64,000 nt of DNA from assembly GCF_033118175.1 (NCBI RefSeq), contig NC_083688.1:3624501-3688500 (forward strand), written 5' to 3'. The stretch's first letter is position 1, and each line of letters opens with the position of its first letter. Below, in pieces: positions 24,601 to 34,385 of this stretch. A program made the translations under genes and the position numbers. The stretch is from Dama dama. Taxonomy: Eukaryota; Chordata; Mammalia; Artiodactyla; Cervidae. The notes below the pieces were generated by a model. The model was not told the DNA's origin. It was given only the letters and a program-made list of their open reading frames with translations, and did not search any database.

Positions 24601-24639
24601 AGCTGCAGCGTCTACGAGCCGCCCCCCGCACCTCCCTAG
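15497..24639 (+). CDS. PLA2G2F: PLA2G2F, group IIF secreted phospholipase A2 (five coding exons)
   Basis: Coding exons are 15497-15606, 16251-16303, 19477-19621, 21012-21121 and 24467-24639, 591 nt in all (196 residues plus stop). All introns are GT-AG and the phases agree. Starting at the second ATG (16264) gives a 155-residue classical precursor: signal peptide about 1-19, Ca loop YGCYCGLGG (44-52), active site CCHAHDCCY (63-71) with His67/Asp68 (His48/Asp49 in family numbering) and second catalytic Asp114 (Asp99). It has 14 cysteines, as expected for seven disulfides. Sequons occur at Asn92 (NNT) and Asn102 (NQT). The run AILSFVGYGCYCGLGGRG and the Pro-rich tail after the last Cys identify IIF rather than IIA, IID or V. 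The family hydrolyses sn-2 ester bonds of phospholipids outside the cell, Ca-dependent. The C-terminus is shorter than in human IIF as I remember it. Confidence 0.95.
15785..15860 (-). mobile_element. MIR SINE fragment
   Basis: Antisense MIR core (gaggcccagagagggtaagg ... ggtcacacagcat) in PLA2G2F intron 1. Confidence 0.5.
16251..16303 (+). CDS. PLA2G2F: PLA2G2F exon 2 (signal peptide)
   Basis: The acceptor cccctctcag ends at 16250 and the donor gtgagt starts at 16304. The exon holds the internal ATG at 16264 and encodes MKSFIIITILAGS, the hydrophobic core of a signal peptide, ending in phase 1. The run of Ile codons is a short ATC microsatellite-like stretch, so length polymorphism is possible. 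In the short form this ATG begins the protein; in the long form the same hydrophobic stretch becomes internal. Confidence 0.93.
16600..16860. repeat. GT-rich degenerate low-complexity tract
   Basis: Interrupted gtgt/cacacg runs (for example gtgtacacacgcgtgtacgtg) in intron 2 of PLA2G2F. Confidence 0.6.
17270..17490. repeat. GT-rich degenerate low-complexity tract
   Basis: A second tract in the same intron (gtgtgtatgcatgtgtacagg and similar). It creates a spurious His/Thr/Ser-rich antisense ORF. Confidence 0.6.
18112..18200 (-). mobile_element. MIR SINE
   Basis: Antisense MIR (ttcccattttacagatgggaa ... ctgtctgactcc) in PLA2G2F intron 2. Confidence 0.6.
18495..18660 (+). mobile_element. MIR SINE
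   Basis: Sense MIR (gacctgggttcaggtctggg ... ctctgagcctcagc ... ataaaatggggtaag). Confidence 0.6.
19085..19225 (+). mobile_element. MIR SINE
   Basis: Sense MIR ending in cctcatctgtaaaatggg followed by a T tract and gcagtgagcacttgatgg. Confidence 0.55.
19477..19621 (+). CDS. PLA2G2F: PLA2G2F exon 3 (mature N-terminus and calcium loop)
   Basis: The acceptor ctctctcccag ends at 19476 and the donor gtaggt begins at 19622. The exon is 145 nt, the same length as the matching exon of PLA2G2C. It encodes the end of the signal peptide (VLPAARS), the amphipathic first helix (SLLNLKSMVETVTG) and the calcium loop YGCYCGLGGRG, up to the split Trp codon before the active site. The TAG visible at 19622 is intronic and not a premature stop, because the next exon begins with G and completes TGG. 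Confidence 0.95.
19836..20034 (-). mobile_element. BovB 3' end
   Basis: Antisense 3' end (gttcagttcagttcagtcgc ... cagcatcagggtct) in PLA2G2F intron 3, 215 bp after exon 3. Confidence 0.9.
20083..20312 (+). mobile_element. Bov-tA SINE with target-site duplication
   Basis: Full-length sense copy with tcactttcacttttc tail. Direct repeat aacacacat at 20074-20082 and 20313-20321. Confidence 0.92.
20830..20930 (+). mobile_element. MIR SINE fragment
   Basis: MIR core: ggctgtgtgacttcaggcaag ... cctctctgagccac, just upstream of PLA2G2F exon 4. Confidence 0.5.
21012..21121 (+). CDS. PLA2G2F: PLA2G2F exon 4 (active-site helix)
   Basis: The acceptor gcccctag ends at 21011 and the donor gtgagt starts at 21122. 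The exon encodes CCHAHDCCYQKLFDLGC and continues through YDYTIENNTNIVC. It carries the catalytic His, the calcium-ligand Asp and the downstream Tyr residues of the hydrogen-bond network. It ends in phase 1, so the next residue is a split Ser codon. Confidence 0.96.
21291..21398 (+). mobile_element. BovB 3' fragment
   Basis: ccgactcaatggacatgag ... cacaactgagcaactgaac, about 108 bp of the 3' end. Confidence 0.85.
21416..21480. repeat. (TG)n microsatellite
   Basis: Interrupted TG repeat in intron 4 of PLA2G2F, abutting a Bov-tA copy. Confidence 0.95.
21481..21695 (-). mobile_element. Bov-tA SINE
   Basis: Antisense copy (gctaagttgcttcagcagtg ... catcgcctgggaagccc). Confidence 0.88.
21818..22025 (+). 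mobile_element. Bov-tA SINE with target-site duplication
   Basis: Sense copy. Direct repeat tatactaaaact at 21806-21817 and 22026-22037 is perfect over 12 bp. Confidence 0.92.
23170..23338 (+). mobile_element. MER5A-like DNA transposon fragment
   Basis: gtggttcttgaagagggtttc ... cagcatcagcattacgtgttag ... actgaatctgaatctccagg ... ttttaagagccctccaaac, the order of hAT-family MER5A, cut short by BovB. Confidence 0.6.
23339..23908 (+). mobile_element. BovB LINE, 3' end
   Basis: gctccaaaatcactgcgaaca ... cagacacaacttagc in PLA2G2F intron 4; truncated 5' and without a clean ACTGAA tail. Confidence 0.88.
24175..24260 (+). mobile_element. MIR SINE fragment
   Basis: tgggtgacttaggcaaacc ... cctcagtttccccaactc, about 200 bp upstream of PLA2G2F exon 5. 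Confidence 0.5.
24467..24639 (+). CDS. PLA2G2F: PLA2G2F exon 5 (C-terminal domain and stop)
   Basis: The acceptor ctcttcacag ends at 24466 and TAG is at 24637-24639. The exon encodes ELNQTECDKQTCECDRSVAL, which includes the second catalytic Asp, then the final disulfide-forming Cys residues and a tail ending YEPPPAPP. Human and mouse IIF (from memory) carry a longer Pro-rich tail with one extra Cys between these prolines; that segment is absent here. Confidence 0.94.
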
Positions 24640-26765
24640 GTCCCCCGGGGGCTGGCGGAGGGGCCGGGAGGAGGCTCTGGCTCTGGGGGCCAGGTGGATG
24701 GAGCAGGCAGACGTGGGGGTGGATGGGGAGCTCCCGGGTGCATCTGGCCACCTCCCCCCGGGAGCCCTCCAGCGAGACTGGCCCCAGAGGAATAGGAAAG
24801 GTCTGGGTCCTGGCCCTGGCCACCAGGCTCCTCCAGCCCAGCCCTGGGTGTGGCTTTGTCCTGGACATGGCAGGGGGCACATGCCTTGTTGGGGTCTCTC
24901 CCAAGCGTGGAAGAGATTGGGGGCCTCTGAGAGGGGCCTCTCGCTGACTGAGCCAGGCATGAAAGGGTGGATCCCAGGGTCTTCAAGACCCAGGCCTGAG
25001 GCAGCCAGCACAGGCCCAGAGCTCACTGTGTCCTAGGAGCAGGCTCCCAGGCAGACAGAGTGCTGGTCACAGGTCTGGGTTCTGGGGGCCCCTCGGCTGC
25101 TACTGTGGGACGAGTTGGGGTGATCCATGCTTTGGGGGCCTCCAGAGCCCTGTTAGAGAGCATCCTGGCCCCCATCGAGTTGGCACACGTGTCCCGGCCC
25201 AGATCGGATGGTCAGAGGGCTTGTGTCCCAGCCCTGAAATCCAGCCTCAGTGACCCAAAGAGCCTCCGAGCAGGCTCCTGGGCCCTGACAGAACCCACGT
25301 GCACCCCGCCCTGCCCCAGCTCCACAGGGACCCAGATGGGGGCACACACAAATGTGCTCCCCCGGGCAGGCCGTCCTGCCTCTCCCGCCTACCCACTCAG
25401 GTCAGGGGAGCAGCCTGGCCACAGCCCCGCAGCCCTGACCAGCTCTGAGGAGGCCCCGACAACACACAGGCCCCGGGTCCCTGACAACACACAGGCCCGG
25501 GGGTCCCAGCCCAGACGGCCAGGCGTCCCCCGCGCCTGCCCCCACGTAGCAGCCAGGCAGGGGCGGAATGGGCCAGAAGCCTCTCTCCCTGGACAAGGAG
25601 GGACAAGGCCGCAGCCTCAACTCCGAATCCCCCTGATGCGGGGGCGCGGAGAGCCGGAACCCAGCTCGGGGAAGAGGAGACGGAGGCAGGAGGGACCGGG
25701 GCCAGGCAGGAGGCCGTGGGGAAGATTCAAGAAGGGGTAGACGGGGAACAGGATGAGGACAGGGAAGGGAGGCGGGAGCGGGGAGACAGGGTGGGGACCA
25801 GACTCCAGACCAGAGCGGTCTTGGCAGGAGAAGCGGGTGGAGGAGCCTCGGGGACGGGGGACCCCCTTGGGCCCAGGTTCCCGCTGGGGCCCAGGGGACT
25901 GCGGGCCGGGGGGAGGAGGGTCAGGCCCGGCAGGCCGCCCCCTGACGCTGCCCCAGCCCTCATGTCTCCCCAGGTACGCCTTCCTTGCCTGCCCTGCTGA
26001 CCTCAGGTGTCAGCGGCCTCCGGGCGACCAGGGTGCCCCACCACATCCCGCCTTCTGTCTTTGTCTGGTGTCAACCCCGAGGGGCCCAGTGGTGCAGCGC
26101 TGTGACCCCAGGGATGCTCAGAACATCCACCAGGAATCTCGGCCCTCCCCAGGGCGCCCCGAGGACTTACAGTCCCCAGGGGAGGGCTGTGGGAGTGGCG
26201 AGAATGTCTACAAAAAACCACGACAGGACTGGACGGAGCCTCACCAAACCACAGCTTCTAGGACGCCTGCCCCAGGGGCTGGGGTCAGCACTCACTCAGT
26301 GTGGGACCACCGCTCACCCCATGCTGTCCTGCTGGCCACACGGGGTGACGGCTGTGGTCCCCCACCTGCCCTGACCCCACCTGCGCAGCCACCAAGGTCC
26401 TCCCAGGAGCCCACCTTCTCCTCGTTCTGGGCTGACCCCCAACTTCTCTGAGCTGAATCTCTGCCCCTGCCACCCCTCCCCCCAACACCAGGCAGGGATG
26501 GAGTCAGGATGGGGAGCCCCCCCAGAGGTGGGGACCGCAGAGGCCTGGGCCCCTTGCCCATGGGAGCCCTGGCTGTGCCCCTCCACACACAAACACACCC
26601 TCACCCTCCTGAAAGTCCGGGTGTTGGGAGGTGATTCTGCTGCTAAGGGGTTCTGCCTGCCCCCCAACCTCACCCTAGACTCTCCCAGGTGCTGCGACCC
26701 CAAGAGACTGTTCACAGGACTCAACACCCCTCCTCAAACTAATAAAGGCCTCCTTCCTCACCTCC
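24640..26765 (+). other. Probable 3'UTR and downstream flank of PLA2G2F
   Basis: GC-rich sequence with no recognisable repeat apart from purine-rich runs at about 25660-25800. I see no AATAAA between the stop codon and 26741, so either the 3'UTR is about 2.1 kb long or a variant signal is used nearer the stop. Long ORFs on both strands here are a by-product of high GC content. Confidence 0.4.
26741..26746 (+). promoter_or_regulatory. Candidate polyadenylation signal of PLA2G2F
   Basis: AATAAA in the context aaactaataaaggcctcc, the first canonical signal on + after the PLA2G2F stop. Transcript end data would be needed to confirm that it is used. Confidence 0.45.
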
Positions 26766-27069
26766 TCGCTGCTGGATCCTCCCTGGCAGGGCACCCACTG
26801 TCCAGGCGTCGGGGGAAAGCACAGCGGCTCCCTGCCAGGTCTCCGGCTCTGGCGAAAAATGGGCTCCCTGGTGCCCAGCGGTGGGCATGTCCTGCCCCCT
26901 TCCTGTCCCTGGCCTAACAGAAGCAGCCCCCCTCCAGCAGAGGCACAAGTGTCGGGAGGGTTGGAAAGTAGGGCTGTGGTCCAGCGATCAGACAGCGTGA
27001 GCAGCCAGTGGGCTGAGAGCTTGCCCGGCGTCCACTCCATGATGCTCTCCGTCCATCCCATCTTTTTTT

Positions 27070-27175
27070 CTGTTGGAGAACCGAGGCCCAGAGAGGGCGG
27101 GTAACTTGCCCAAAGTCACCCAGGTCGTTAGTGATGGTGCTGAACTCTGAATCCTCAGCCTCTGACTTTTCATGT
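27070..27175 (-). mobile_element. MIR SINE
   Basis: Antisense MIR: gaggcccagagagggcggg taacttgcccaaagtcacc. Confidence 0.6.
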
Positions 27176-27549
27176 CACCTCCTTGCACCTTCTTAACGAG
27201 GACTTGGGCCGCTGGGGCCAGTGGGACAAGTGACTAAGAGTCCAGCAGGGTGCCAGCTCCAGGGTCCTGGCTTGACCCCTTGCCTGTGAGGGGCATCAGT
27301 TTCCCCAAGAGCTGAGAGACCAGAGCAGCTGTTTCAGAGGCTCCCCAAAGCTGCGGATTTTCCTGGGACACCCAGGGGTGACCTCTGGGGAAGGGGAGGC
27401 TGAGCAGACAGGGGTTGGAGGCCTCCTACTCATCCTTCCATGAGCAACCCTGCTTTTCCTGCGGTACCTACTGCCCCTTCACACGAGCTACTGCAAGCAG
27501 AAAAGGGACTCTTCGGCCGAAAGGTTGAAAGCCTTGGACGTGGTCATCC

Positions 27550-27735
27550 ATTGATTGGTTCGTTCATTCAGTGAACCTGTCCTGGTGGTCTCCTATGGGC
27601 AAGACTGGGCTTCACGATAGACACCGCTGATCAGACACAGCCCTTGCCCACAGGAAGCCCACAGCCTGGGGCGGGGCGGTGGGGGAGGCAGACACGTGGA
27701 CCGACAGCCTTGACGTATACGGCCAGGTGGGGTCA
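27550..27735 (+). mobile_element. L2 3' end
   Basis: cattcagtgaacctgtcctgg ... cacagcccttgcccacagg, an L2-type 3' region. Confidence 0.45.
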
Positions 27736-27929
27736 GGATGGAGCCAGAGCACGTCTGTGTCAGTCCTGAAAGTGGCCCCCAAGTGGGGGGGTGGAGCTGC
27801 AATGGTGTATTAGATACCTCTGGAGGTGGCGAGGGAGAACGGGGCCATGGTTTTTGAGGAAGGACTTTGCTTAACCCAGTCTGGGTGGTCTTTCTCTCCT
27901 CAAGTTAGTGAGGTCTTTTATGCTAAGGC

Positions 27930-28490
27930 TTGAGGAGGGCACTGGACCTCCTTCTGCTGGTCTGAGGGTGGCCACCGACAAAGATGCTCTCCTTGACCAT
28001 AGTTTGGGCAGGCTCTTGTGAGATCTTTTCCCAACTAGGCCTCCACATGTGGGTTTCTGTCACCCCATTTTAGTAAGAATCCTGCTACGTCAGTTCATTG
28101 AGCACCTCCACCCACCCTCAGTATCTGATCAGATTTCTCCTCCTCCACCCCTCCCCCCACCAGTGATATCAGATCACCCCCACCCTCCTTCTCCAAGAAT
28201 CCTGTTTGGTCAGTTCAGCAGGAATTCCCTACCCTCTCAACTATTTTCCATCCCCACCTCCAACTCCTGCTATAAATCCCCACTTAAGAAAACTCAGGAT
28301 TTCAGGGTGCTGAAGAGCAGAAACCCACACAATGCCGTAAACCATCTATACTCCAGTAAAAAAACAGAAAACTGAGGACTTGAAAACGTATTTGGAATTG
28401 AGCCCAAATCTATACTGGCCCCTGTTGCAGGAGTTATTGAATAAAAGTCTGTTTTGGCCACTTTACTGTCCATCTCTGGTTTGCTAGGAG
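27930..28490 (+). mobile_element. Solitary LTR, copy B
   Basis: Shares ctctccttgacca, aatcctgtttggtcagttcag and cccctgttgc...ccacttt with copy C (33640-34500). TATA-like ctataaat at about 28270 and AATAAA at 28440. A short L1-type 3' tail (28301-28365) is inserted, flanked by a near-perfect agaaaactcagga / agaaaactgagga repeat. Confidence 0.55.
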
Positions 28491-28559
28491 CTGTGACTCA
28501 GATGGAAGAGTCAGATTCACCACTGGACCCTGGGATCTCTGCCAACTAAAAATTGTCAC

Positions 28560-29030
28560 TTGCCAGGTACTTCCATAAAAAGGAAGTCACTAGACACTGC
28601 AGCTGCTGACTTTCAACACTCCCTAAAAGGAGTTCAGGGTGGAAATGAGCCTCAGGAATGAGGCTCTCTGTGCTCTGGGAAAAAGTGGCAGAACAGGTCT
28701 TCAGATAGTTAGATATTTTCAGGAGAAGATTTTATGAGCCCAATTTCTAGCATCTTCTCATATCTAGAAAAGCACTAAAATCACTTATGGAGACATCTGC
28801 TCCTCATAACTAAACAGCAACCTTCTTGAGTAACAGGAATCTTTTGTCAAAATGTGTGCTTGATGGTGCATAACTTCCTTCACCAAAATCACATATATTC
28901 TGATGCCTCCCCTCTTTAACTCTTTGGAGCATTTCCTCAGCACTATTTCAGAAGCTATAGTTCTCATTTTGCCCTAAATAAAACTTAACTCACATCTCTC
29001 ACATTGTGCCTTTCGGAAAATTCGACCCCT
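28560..29030 (+). mobile_element. Endogenous retrovirus LTR (second family)
   Basis: The 3' part has ttctcattttgccctaaataaaacttaactcac, a poly(A) signal inside a conserved LTR context that recurs in opposite orientation at 33132-33200. No intact retroviral gene is seen nearby. Confidence 0.5.
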
Positions 29031-29717
29031 CTCACTTTCAGTGGGAAAACCTAGTACCGCCTCATGGGTTATTACATCACAGTCCTATTCACTGTCTCTG
29101 AGCTATCTTTCACTTCTCGGTTAGACGCCATTTGCCTTTATGCTTTGTTATCTGCCTTTAAACCCGCACAGATTCTGCCATCCTGCACATTTGATTAATT
29201 CTTCTAGTTTTCTCCAAAAGTGTGGCTACAAATCTTCAAATGAATGTTTCCAATTTTTGTCCCCATCCTTCTCAACTTGGAATCATGGGGAACTAAACCC
29301 AACTCTCCAGAAACTTATAGGAACTTTCTAAAGAAGCCCTGTGACCTGAAGTTGGATGCATCCAGGATCTTCTCCAAGACTCGAACGTGACCGAGACACC
29401 GATGTCTGGGCCATCCACAAAGATGCTGCAAACTGCAAACCAGGAAGAAGACAGATTGCCGCCGCTCTCCTCGCTTCCCCATCTACAGATGCTTCAAGCT
29501 CAACCTCTCAGTTGACTGCCCTCTCGACTGAGAAACTGTTTAATTGCTCTACTCATTAATTTCTGTTTTTCTTCTCTTTTTTTTTTCATAGAAATCCCCC
29601 TCCTTTACATGTTTAATGGTTCACAACCATCCAGAAAATACCCTTTACTGCCAAGTCTCAACAGATGGTTCCACTGGTCACTAATGAACAAAAAATGATC
29701 AGTTGAGAAATGAACTG
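29031..29717. other. Possible ERV-internal remnant or unassigned sequence
   Basis: AT-richer sequence between the LTR and the BovB. Short ORFs only, no retroviral motif I would name. The part just before 29717 continues logically across the BovB into the antisense LTR at 33132. Confidence 0.3.
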
Positions 29718-29731
29718 CTGAAAAAAGTTTG

Positions 29732-32700
29732 CTATGACCAGTGCGTTCTCTTTGAAGAACTCTATTAGCCTTTGCCCTGCTTCATTCTGTACTCCAAGGC
29801 CAAATTTGCCTGTTACTTCATGTGTTTCTTGACTTCCTACTTTTGCATTCCAGTCCCCTATAATGAAAAGGACATCTTTTTTGGGTGTTAGTTCTAAAAG
29901 GTCTTGTAGGTCTTCATAGAACCGTTCAAGTTCAGCTTCTTCAGCATTACTGGTTGGGGCGTAGACTTGGATTACCGTGATACTGAATGGTTTGCCTTGG
30001 AAACGAACCAAGATCATTCTGTCATTTTTGAGATTGCATCCAAATACTGCATTTCGAACTCTTTTGTTGACTATAATGGCTAATCCATTTCTTCTAAGGG
30101 ATTCCTGCCCACAGTAGTAGATATAATGGTCACCTGAGTTAAATTCACCCATTCCAGTCCATCTTAGTTCGCTGATTCCTAGAATGTCGATGTTCACTCT
30201 TATCATCTTTTGTTTTACCACTTCCAATTTGCCTTGATTCATGGACCTACCATTCCAGGTTCCTATGCAATATTGCTTTTATCACCAGTCATATGCACAA
30301 CTGGGTGTTGTTTTTGCTCTGGTTCCATCCCTTCATTCTGTCTGGAGTTATTTCTCCACTGATCTCCAGTAGCATATTGGGCACCTACTGACCTGGGGAG
30401 TTCATCTTTCAGTGTCCTACATTTTTGCCTTTTCATACTGTTCATGGGATTCTCAAGGCAGGAATACTGAAGTGGTTTGCCGTTCCCTTCTCCAGTGTAC
30501 CACATTTTGTCAGACCTCTCCACCGTGACCCGTCTGTCTTGGGTGGCCCCACATGGCATGGCTTACTTTCATTGAGTTAGACAAGGCGTGGTCTGTGTGA
30601 TCAGATTGGCTAGTTGTCTGTGATTGTGGTTTCAGTCTGTCTGCCCTCTGATGCCCTCTCTCAGCGCCTACCATCTTACTTGGGTTTCTCTTACCTTGGA
30701 TGTGGGATATCTCTTCACGGCTGCTCCAGCAAAGCGCAGCCGCTGCTCCTTACCTTGGACGTGGGGTAGCTCCTCTTGGCCGCACTCCTGAGCCATCACA
30801 GCTGCTGCGCAGTGCCAAGAGAACGCACTGGTCATAGCAAACACCCTCTTCCAACAACACAAGAGAGGACTCTACACATGGACATCATCAGATGGTCGAC
30901 ACCGAAATCAGATTGATTATATTCTTTGCAGCCAAAGATGAAGAAGCTCTATACAGTCAGCAAATTTAAGACCAGGAGCTGACTGTGGCTCAGATCATGA
31001 ACTCTTTATTGCCAAATTCAGACTGAAATTGAAGAAAGTGGAGAAAACCACTAGACCATTCAGGTATAATCTAAATCAAATCCCTTATGACTGTACAGTA
31101 GGAGTGAGAAATAGATTTAAGGGACTAGATCTGATAGAATGCCTGATGAACTATGGATGGAAGTTCATGACATTGTACAGGATACAGGAGTCAAGACCAT
31201 CCCCAAGAAAAAGAAATGCAAAAAAGCAAAATGGCTGTCTGAGGAGGCCTTACAAATAGCTGTGAAAAAAGGGAAGTGAAAAGAAAAGGAGAAAAGGAAA
31301 GATATACCCATTTGAATGCAGAGTTCCAAAGAATAACAGGGAGAGATAAGAAAGACTTCCTCAGTGATCAGTGCAAAGAGAAGAACAATAGAATGGGAAA
31401 GACTAGAGACACCAAGGGAACATTTCATGCAAAGATGGGCTCAATAAAGGACAGAAATGGTATGGACCTAACAGATGCAGAAGATATTAAGAAGAGGTGG
31501 CAAGAATAAACAAAAGAACTGTACAAAAAAGATATTCATGACTCAGATAATCACGATGGTGTGATCACTCACCTAGAGCCAGACATCCTGCAATGTGAAG
31601 TCAAGTGCGCCTTAGGAAGCATCACTATGAACAAAGCTAGTGGAGGTGATGGAATTCCAGTTGAGCTATTTCAAATCCTGAAAGATGACGCTGTGAAAGT
31701 GCTGCCCTTAATAAGCCAGCAAATTTGGAAAACTCAATAGTGGCTACAGGACTGGAAAAGTTCAGTTTTCATTCCAATCCCAAAGAAAGGCAATGCCAAA
31801 GAATGCTCAAACTACCGCACAATTGCACTCAACTCACACGCTAGTAAAGTAATGCTTAAAATTCTCCAAGCCAGGCTTCAGCAATACGTGAACCGTGAAC
31901 TTCCAGATGTTCAAGCTGGTTTTAGAAAAGGCAGAGGAAAAAAAAGAAAAGAAAAGGCAGAGGAACCAGAGATCAAATTGCCAACATTCACTGGATCATC
32001 GAAAAAAAAAGAGACTTCCAGAAAAACATCTATGTCAGCTTTATTGACTATGCCAAAGCCTTTGACTGTGTGGATCACAATAAACTGTGGAAAATTCTGA
32101 AAGAGATGGGAATACCAGGTCACCTGACCTGCCTCTTGAGAAACCTGTATGCAGGTCAGGAAGCAACAGTTAGAACTGGACATGGAACAACAGACTGGTT
32201 CCAAATAGGAAAAGGAGTACTTCAAGGCTGTATATTGTCACCCTGCTTATTTAACTTCTATGCAGAGTACATCATGAGAAACATTGGGCTGGAGGAAGCA
32301 CAAGCTGGAATCAAGATTGCTGGGAGAAATATCAATAACCTCAGAGATGCAGATGACACCACCCTTATGGTAGAAAGTGAAGAAGAACTAAAGAGCCTCT
32401 TGATGAAAGTGAATGAGGACAGTGAAAAAGTTGGCTTAAAGCTCAACATTCAGAAAACTAAGATCATGGCATCTGGTCCCATCACTTCATGGCAAATAGA
32501 TGGGGAAACAGTGAAAATAGTGACTGACTTATTTTTCTGGGCTCCAAAATCACTGCAGATGGTGATGCAGCCATGAAATTAAAAAATGCTTACGCCTAGG
32601 AAGGAAAGTTATGACCAACCTAGATAGCATATTAAAAGGCAGAGACATTACTTTGTCAACGAAGGTCCGTCTAGTCAAAGTTATGGTTTTTCTGGTAGTC

Positions 32701-33117
32701 ATGTATGGATGTGAGATTTGGACCATAAAGAAAGCTGAGCGCCAAAGAATTGATGCTTTTGAACTGTGGTGTTGGAGAAGACTCTTGAGAGTCCCTTGGA
32801 CTGCAAGGGAATCCAATCAGTCCATCCCAAAGGAGATCAGTCCTGGGTGTTCATTGGAAGGACTGATGTTGAAGCTGAAACTCCAATACTTTGGCCACCT
32901 GATGCAAAGAGCTGACTCATTTGAAAGGACCCTGATGCTGGGAAAGATTTGAGGGCAGGAGGAGAAGGGGATGACAGAGGATGAGATGGTTGGATGGCAT
33001 CACCGACTCAATGGACATGGGTTTGGGTGGACTCTGGGAGTTGGTGATGACAGGGAGGCCTGGCGTGCTGCGGTTCTTGGGGTCGCAAAGAGTCAGACAT
33101 GACTGAACTGAACTGAA
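29732..33117 (+). mobile_element. Near full-length BovB with inverted 5' part (twin-priming structure)
   Basis: 29732-30813 is the 5' region and endonuclease segment on - (for example LTPKKDVLFIIGDWNAKVGS); 30814-33117 is the rest on +, to the ACTGAA tail. The two parts share about 25 bp of BovB (agagaacgcactggtcatag...) at their inner ends. The whole is flanked by ctgaaaaaagtttg at 29718-29731 and 33118-33131. ORFs are broken by stops. Confidence 0.88.
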
Positions 33118-33131
33118 CTGAAAAAAGTTTG

Positions 33132-33630
33132 AACAATGTGAGAGTTGCAAGTTAAGTTTTATTTGGGGCGAAATGAGAACTGCAGCCTGAGAGACAGTGT
33201 TTCAACTAGCTTTGGGAATCTGCCCTGGGAAGGCAAGGAGAGGAGCTAGGACTATATCGGAGTTTTGCAACAAAGGGCAGGTAGTGGTGAATATCAAAAG
33301 CTTCTTGTAAATGAGTGAAAATCAGGTATCCCAAGTTAAGGAATTTTGCGCCTTTCTATGTATGGAGAGATGCAAGAGTCTGGGCATGCTGAAATCATTC
33401 CTTCGATTTGCACCTCACCTATCTGGGTGTAGCATCTTGTGTTTTCACACCCTGAGTCTCCCCAGGGCTCACCATAGGGAGTGGCTGCAGTCTGATGGCT
33501 GCTAGATGGCAGGTATTCTTTCCTTTGAAGTTCCCTTAGGGCTCACCGGCTCACCATTTGCGCAGGCTGCAATCACTGATGACTGCGACATCCTTTGTTT
33601 ACTGATATGGCAGGAAATATTCCATTTCTT
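33132..33630 (-). mobile_element. Endogenous retrovirus LTR, antisense
   Basis: Its start is the reverse complement of the LTR end at 28930-29010 (aacttaagttttatttgggg-type context). It was cut by the BovB insertion on its downstream side. Confidence 0.45.
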
Positions 33631-33804
33631 AGAACTCATACAGTTCAGGAGAAAGATCTCCTCTTTCCCTGAACAAGAGGAAGGACTGGCAAAGACTCTC
33701 TCCTTGACCAAACTTCAGTCAGGCTCCTCTGAGACCTTTTCTCAACTTGCCCTCAACCTGCGGACTTCTGTATTCATCCCTGCATCATTGCCGTGTCTTA
33801 GCAA

Positions 33805-33917
33805 TGCGTGCAAGGTAAGTCTCTCCAGTCGTGTCTGACTCTTTGAGACCCTAAGGACTATAGCCCACCAGGCTCCTCCGTCCAAGGGATTCTCCAGGCA
33901 AGAATACTGGAGTGAGT
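33805..33917 (-). mobile_element. Bov-tA fragment (BovA half)
   Basis: ctccagtcgtgtctgactc ... caagaatactggagtgag without the tRNA half; short repeat ttagcaa on both sides (33798 and 33919). Confidence 0.75.
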
Positions 33918-34189
33918 TTTAGCAAGAATCATGCTATATCAATTTAGTGAAGATTCCCACCTTTCCTCAATATCTGATCAAATTTCTCACCCCACCTGCC
34001 CTGCCCCTCCACCCAGCTCACAGGTGATATCTGATCACCATGACCTGTCTTTAGCAAGAATCCTGTTAGGTCAGTTTAGTAAAACCCCCCTACTCTCTTA
34101 GCAAGGTTCTATCCCCTGATTCCCCCCACCCTTCTCCTTAGTTAGAAACCCCCACTTTTCTTTGTTCTGTTAATAACTCAGCCCAGGAA

Positions 34190-34385
34190 CTTCCTCCGGC
34201 GGTCCAGTGGCTAAGACTTCACGGTCCCAACGCAGGGGGCCTGGGGTCCATCCCCAGACGGAGAACTAGATCCCACATGCCACAATTGAAGACCCCTATA
34301 TGCACAACTGAGGCTGAAGCTCCTGCCTGCCACAACTAAGGCCTGGTACGGCCAAATAAATGAAAAGAAGAAGAAACAAACAAAC
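34190..34385 (+). mobile_element. CHR-type SINE
   Basis: aacttcctccggcggtccag tggctaagact ... agatcccacatgccac ... ggccaaataaatgaaaag, a cetartiodactyl tRNA-derived SINE with A-rich tail. Confidence 0.75.

Noticed and set aside
16264..24639. Reading the + strand gene as PLA2G5 or PLA2G2A
   Set aside because: The calcium-loop context, the NNT sequon region and the Pro-rich tail past the last Cys match group IIF, and the position next to PLA2G2C agrees with IIF.
24181..25036. Overlapping long ORFs on both strands (277 and 281 codons)
   Set aside because: They cover PLA2G2F exon 5 and its GC-rich flank in other frames, show low-complexity Pro/Gly/Ala/Arg composition and no family motif. GC-rich DNA has few stop codons.
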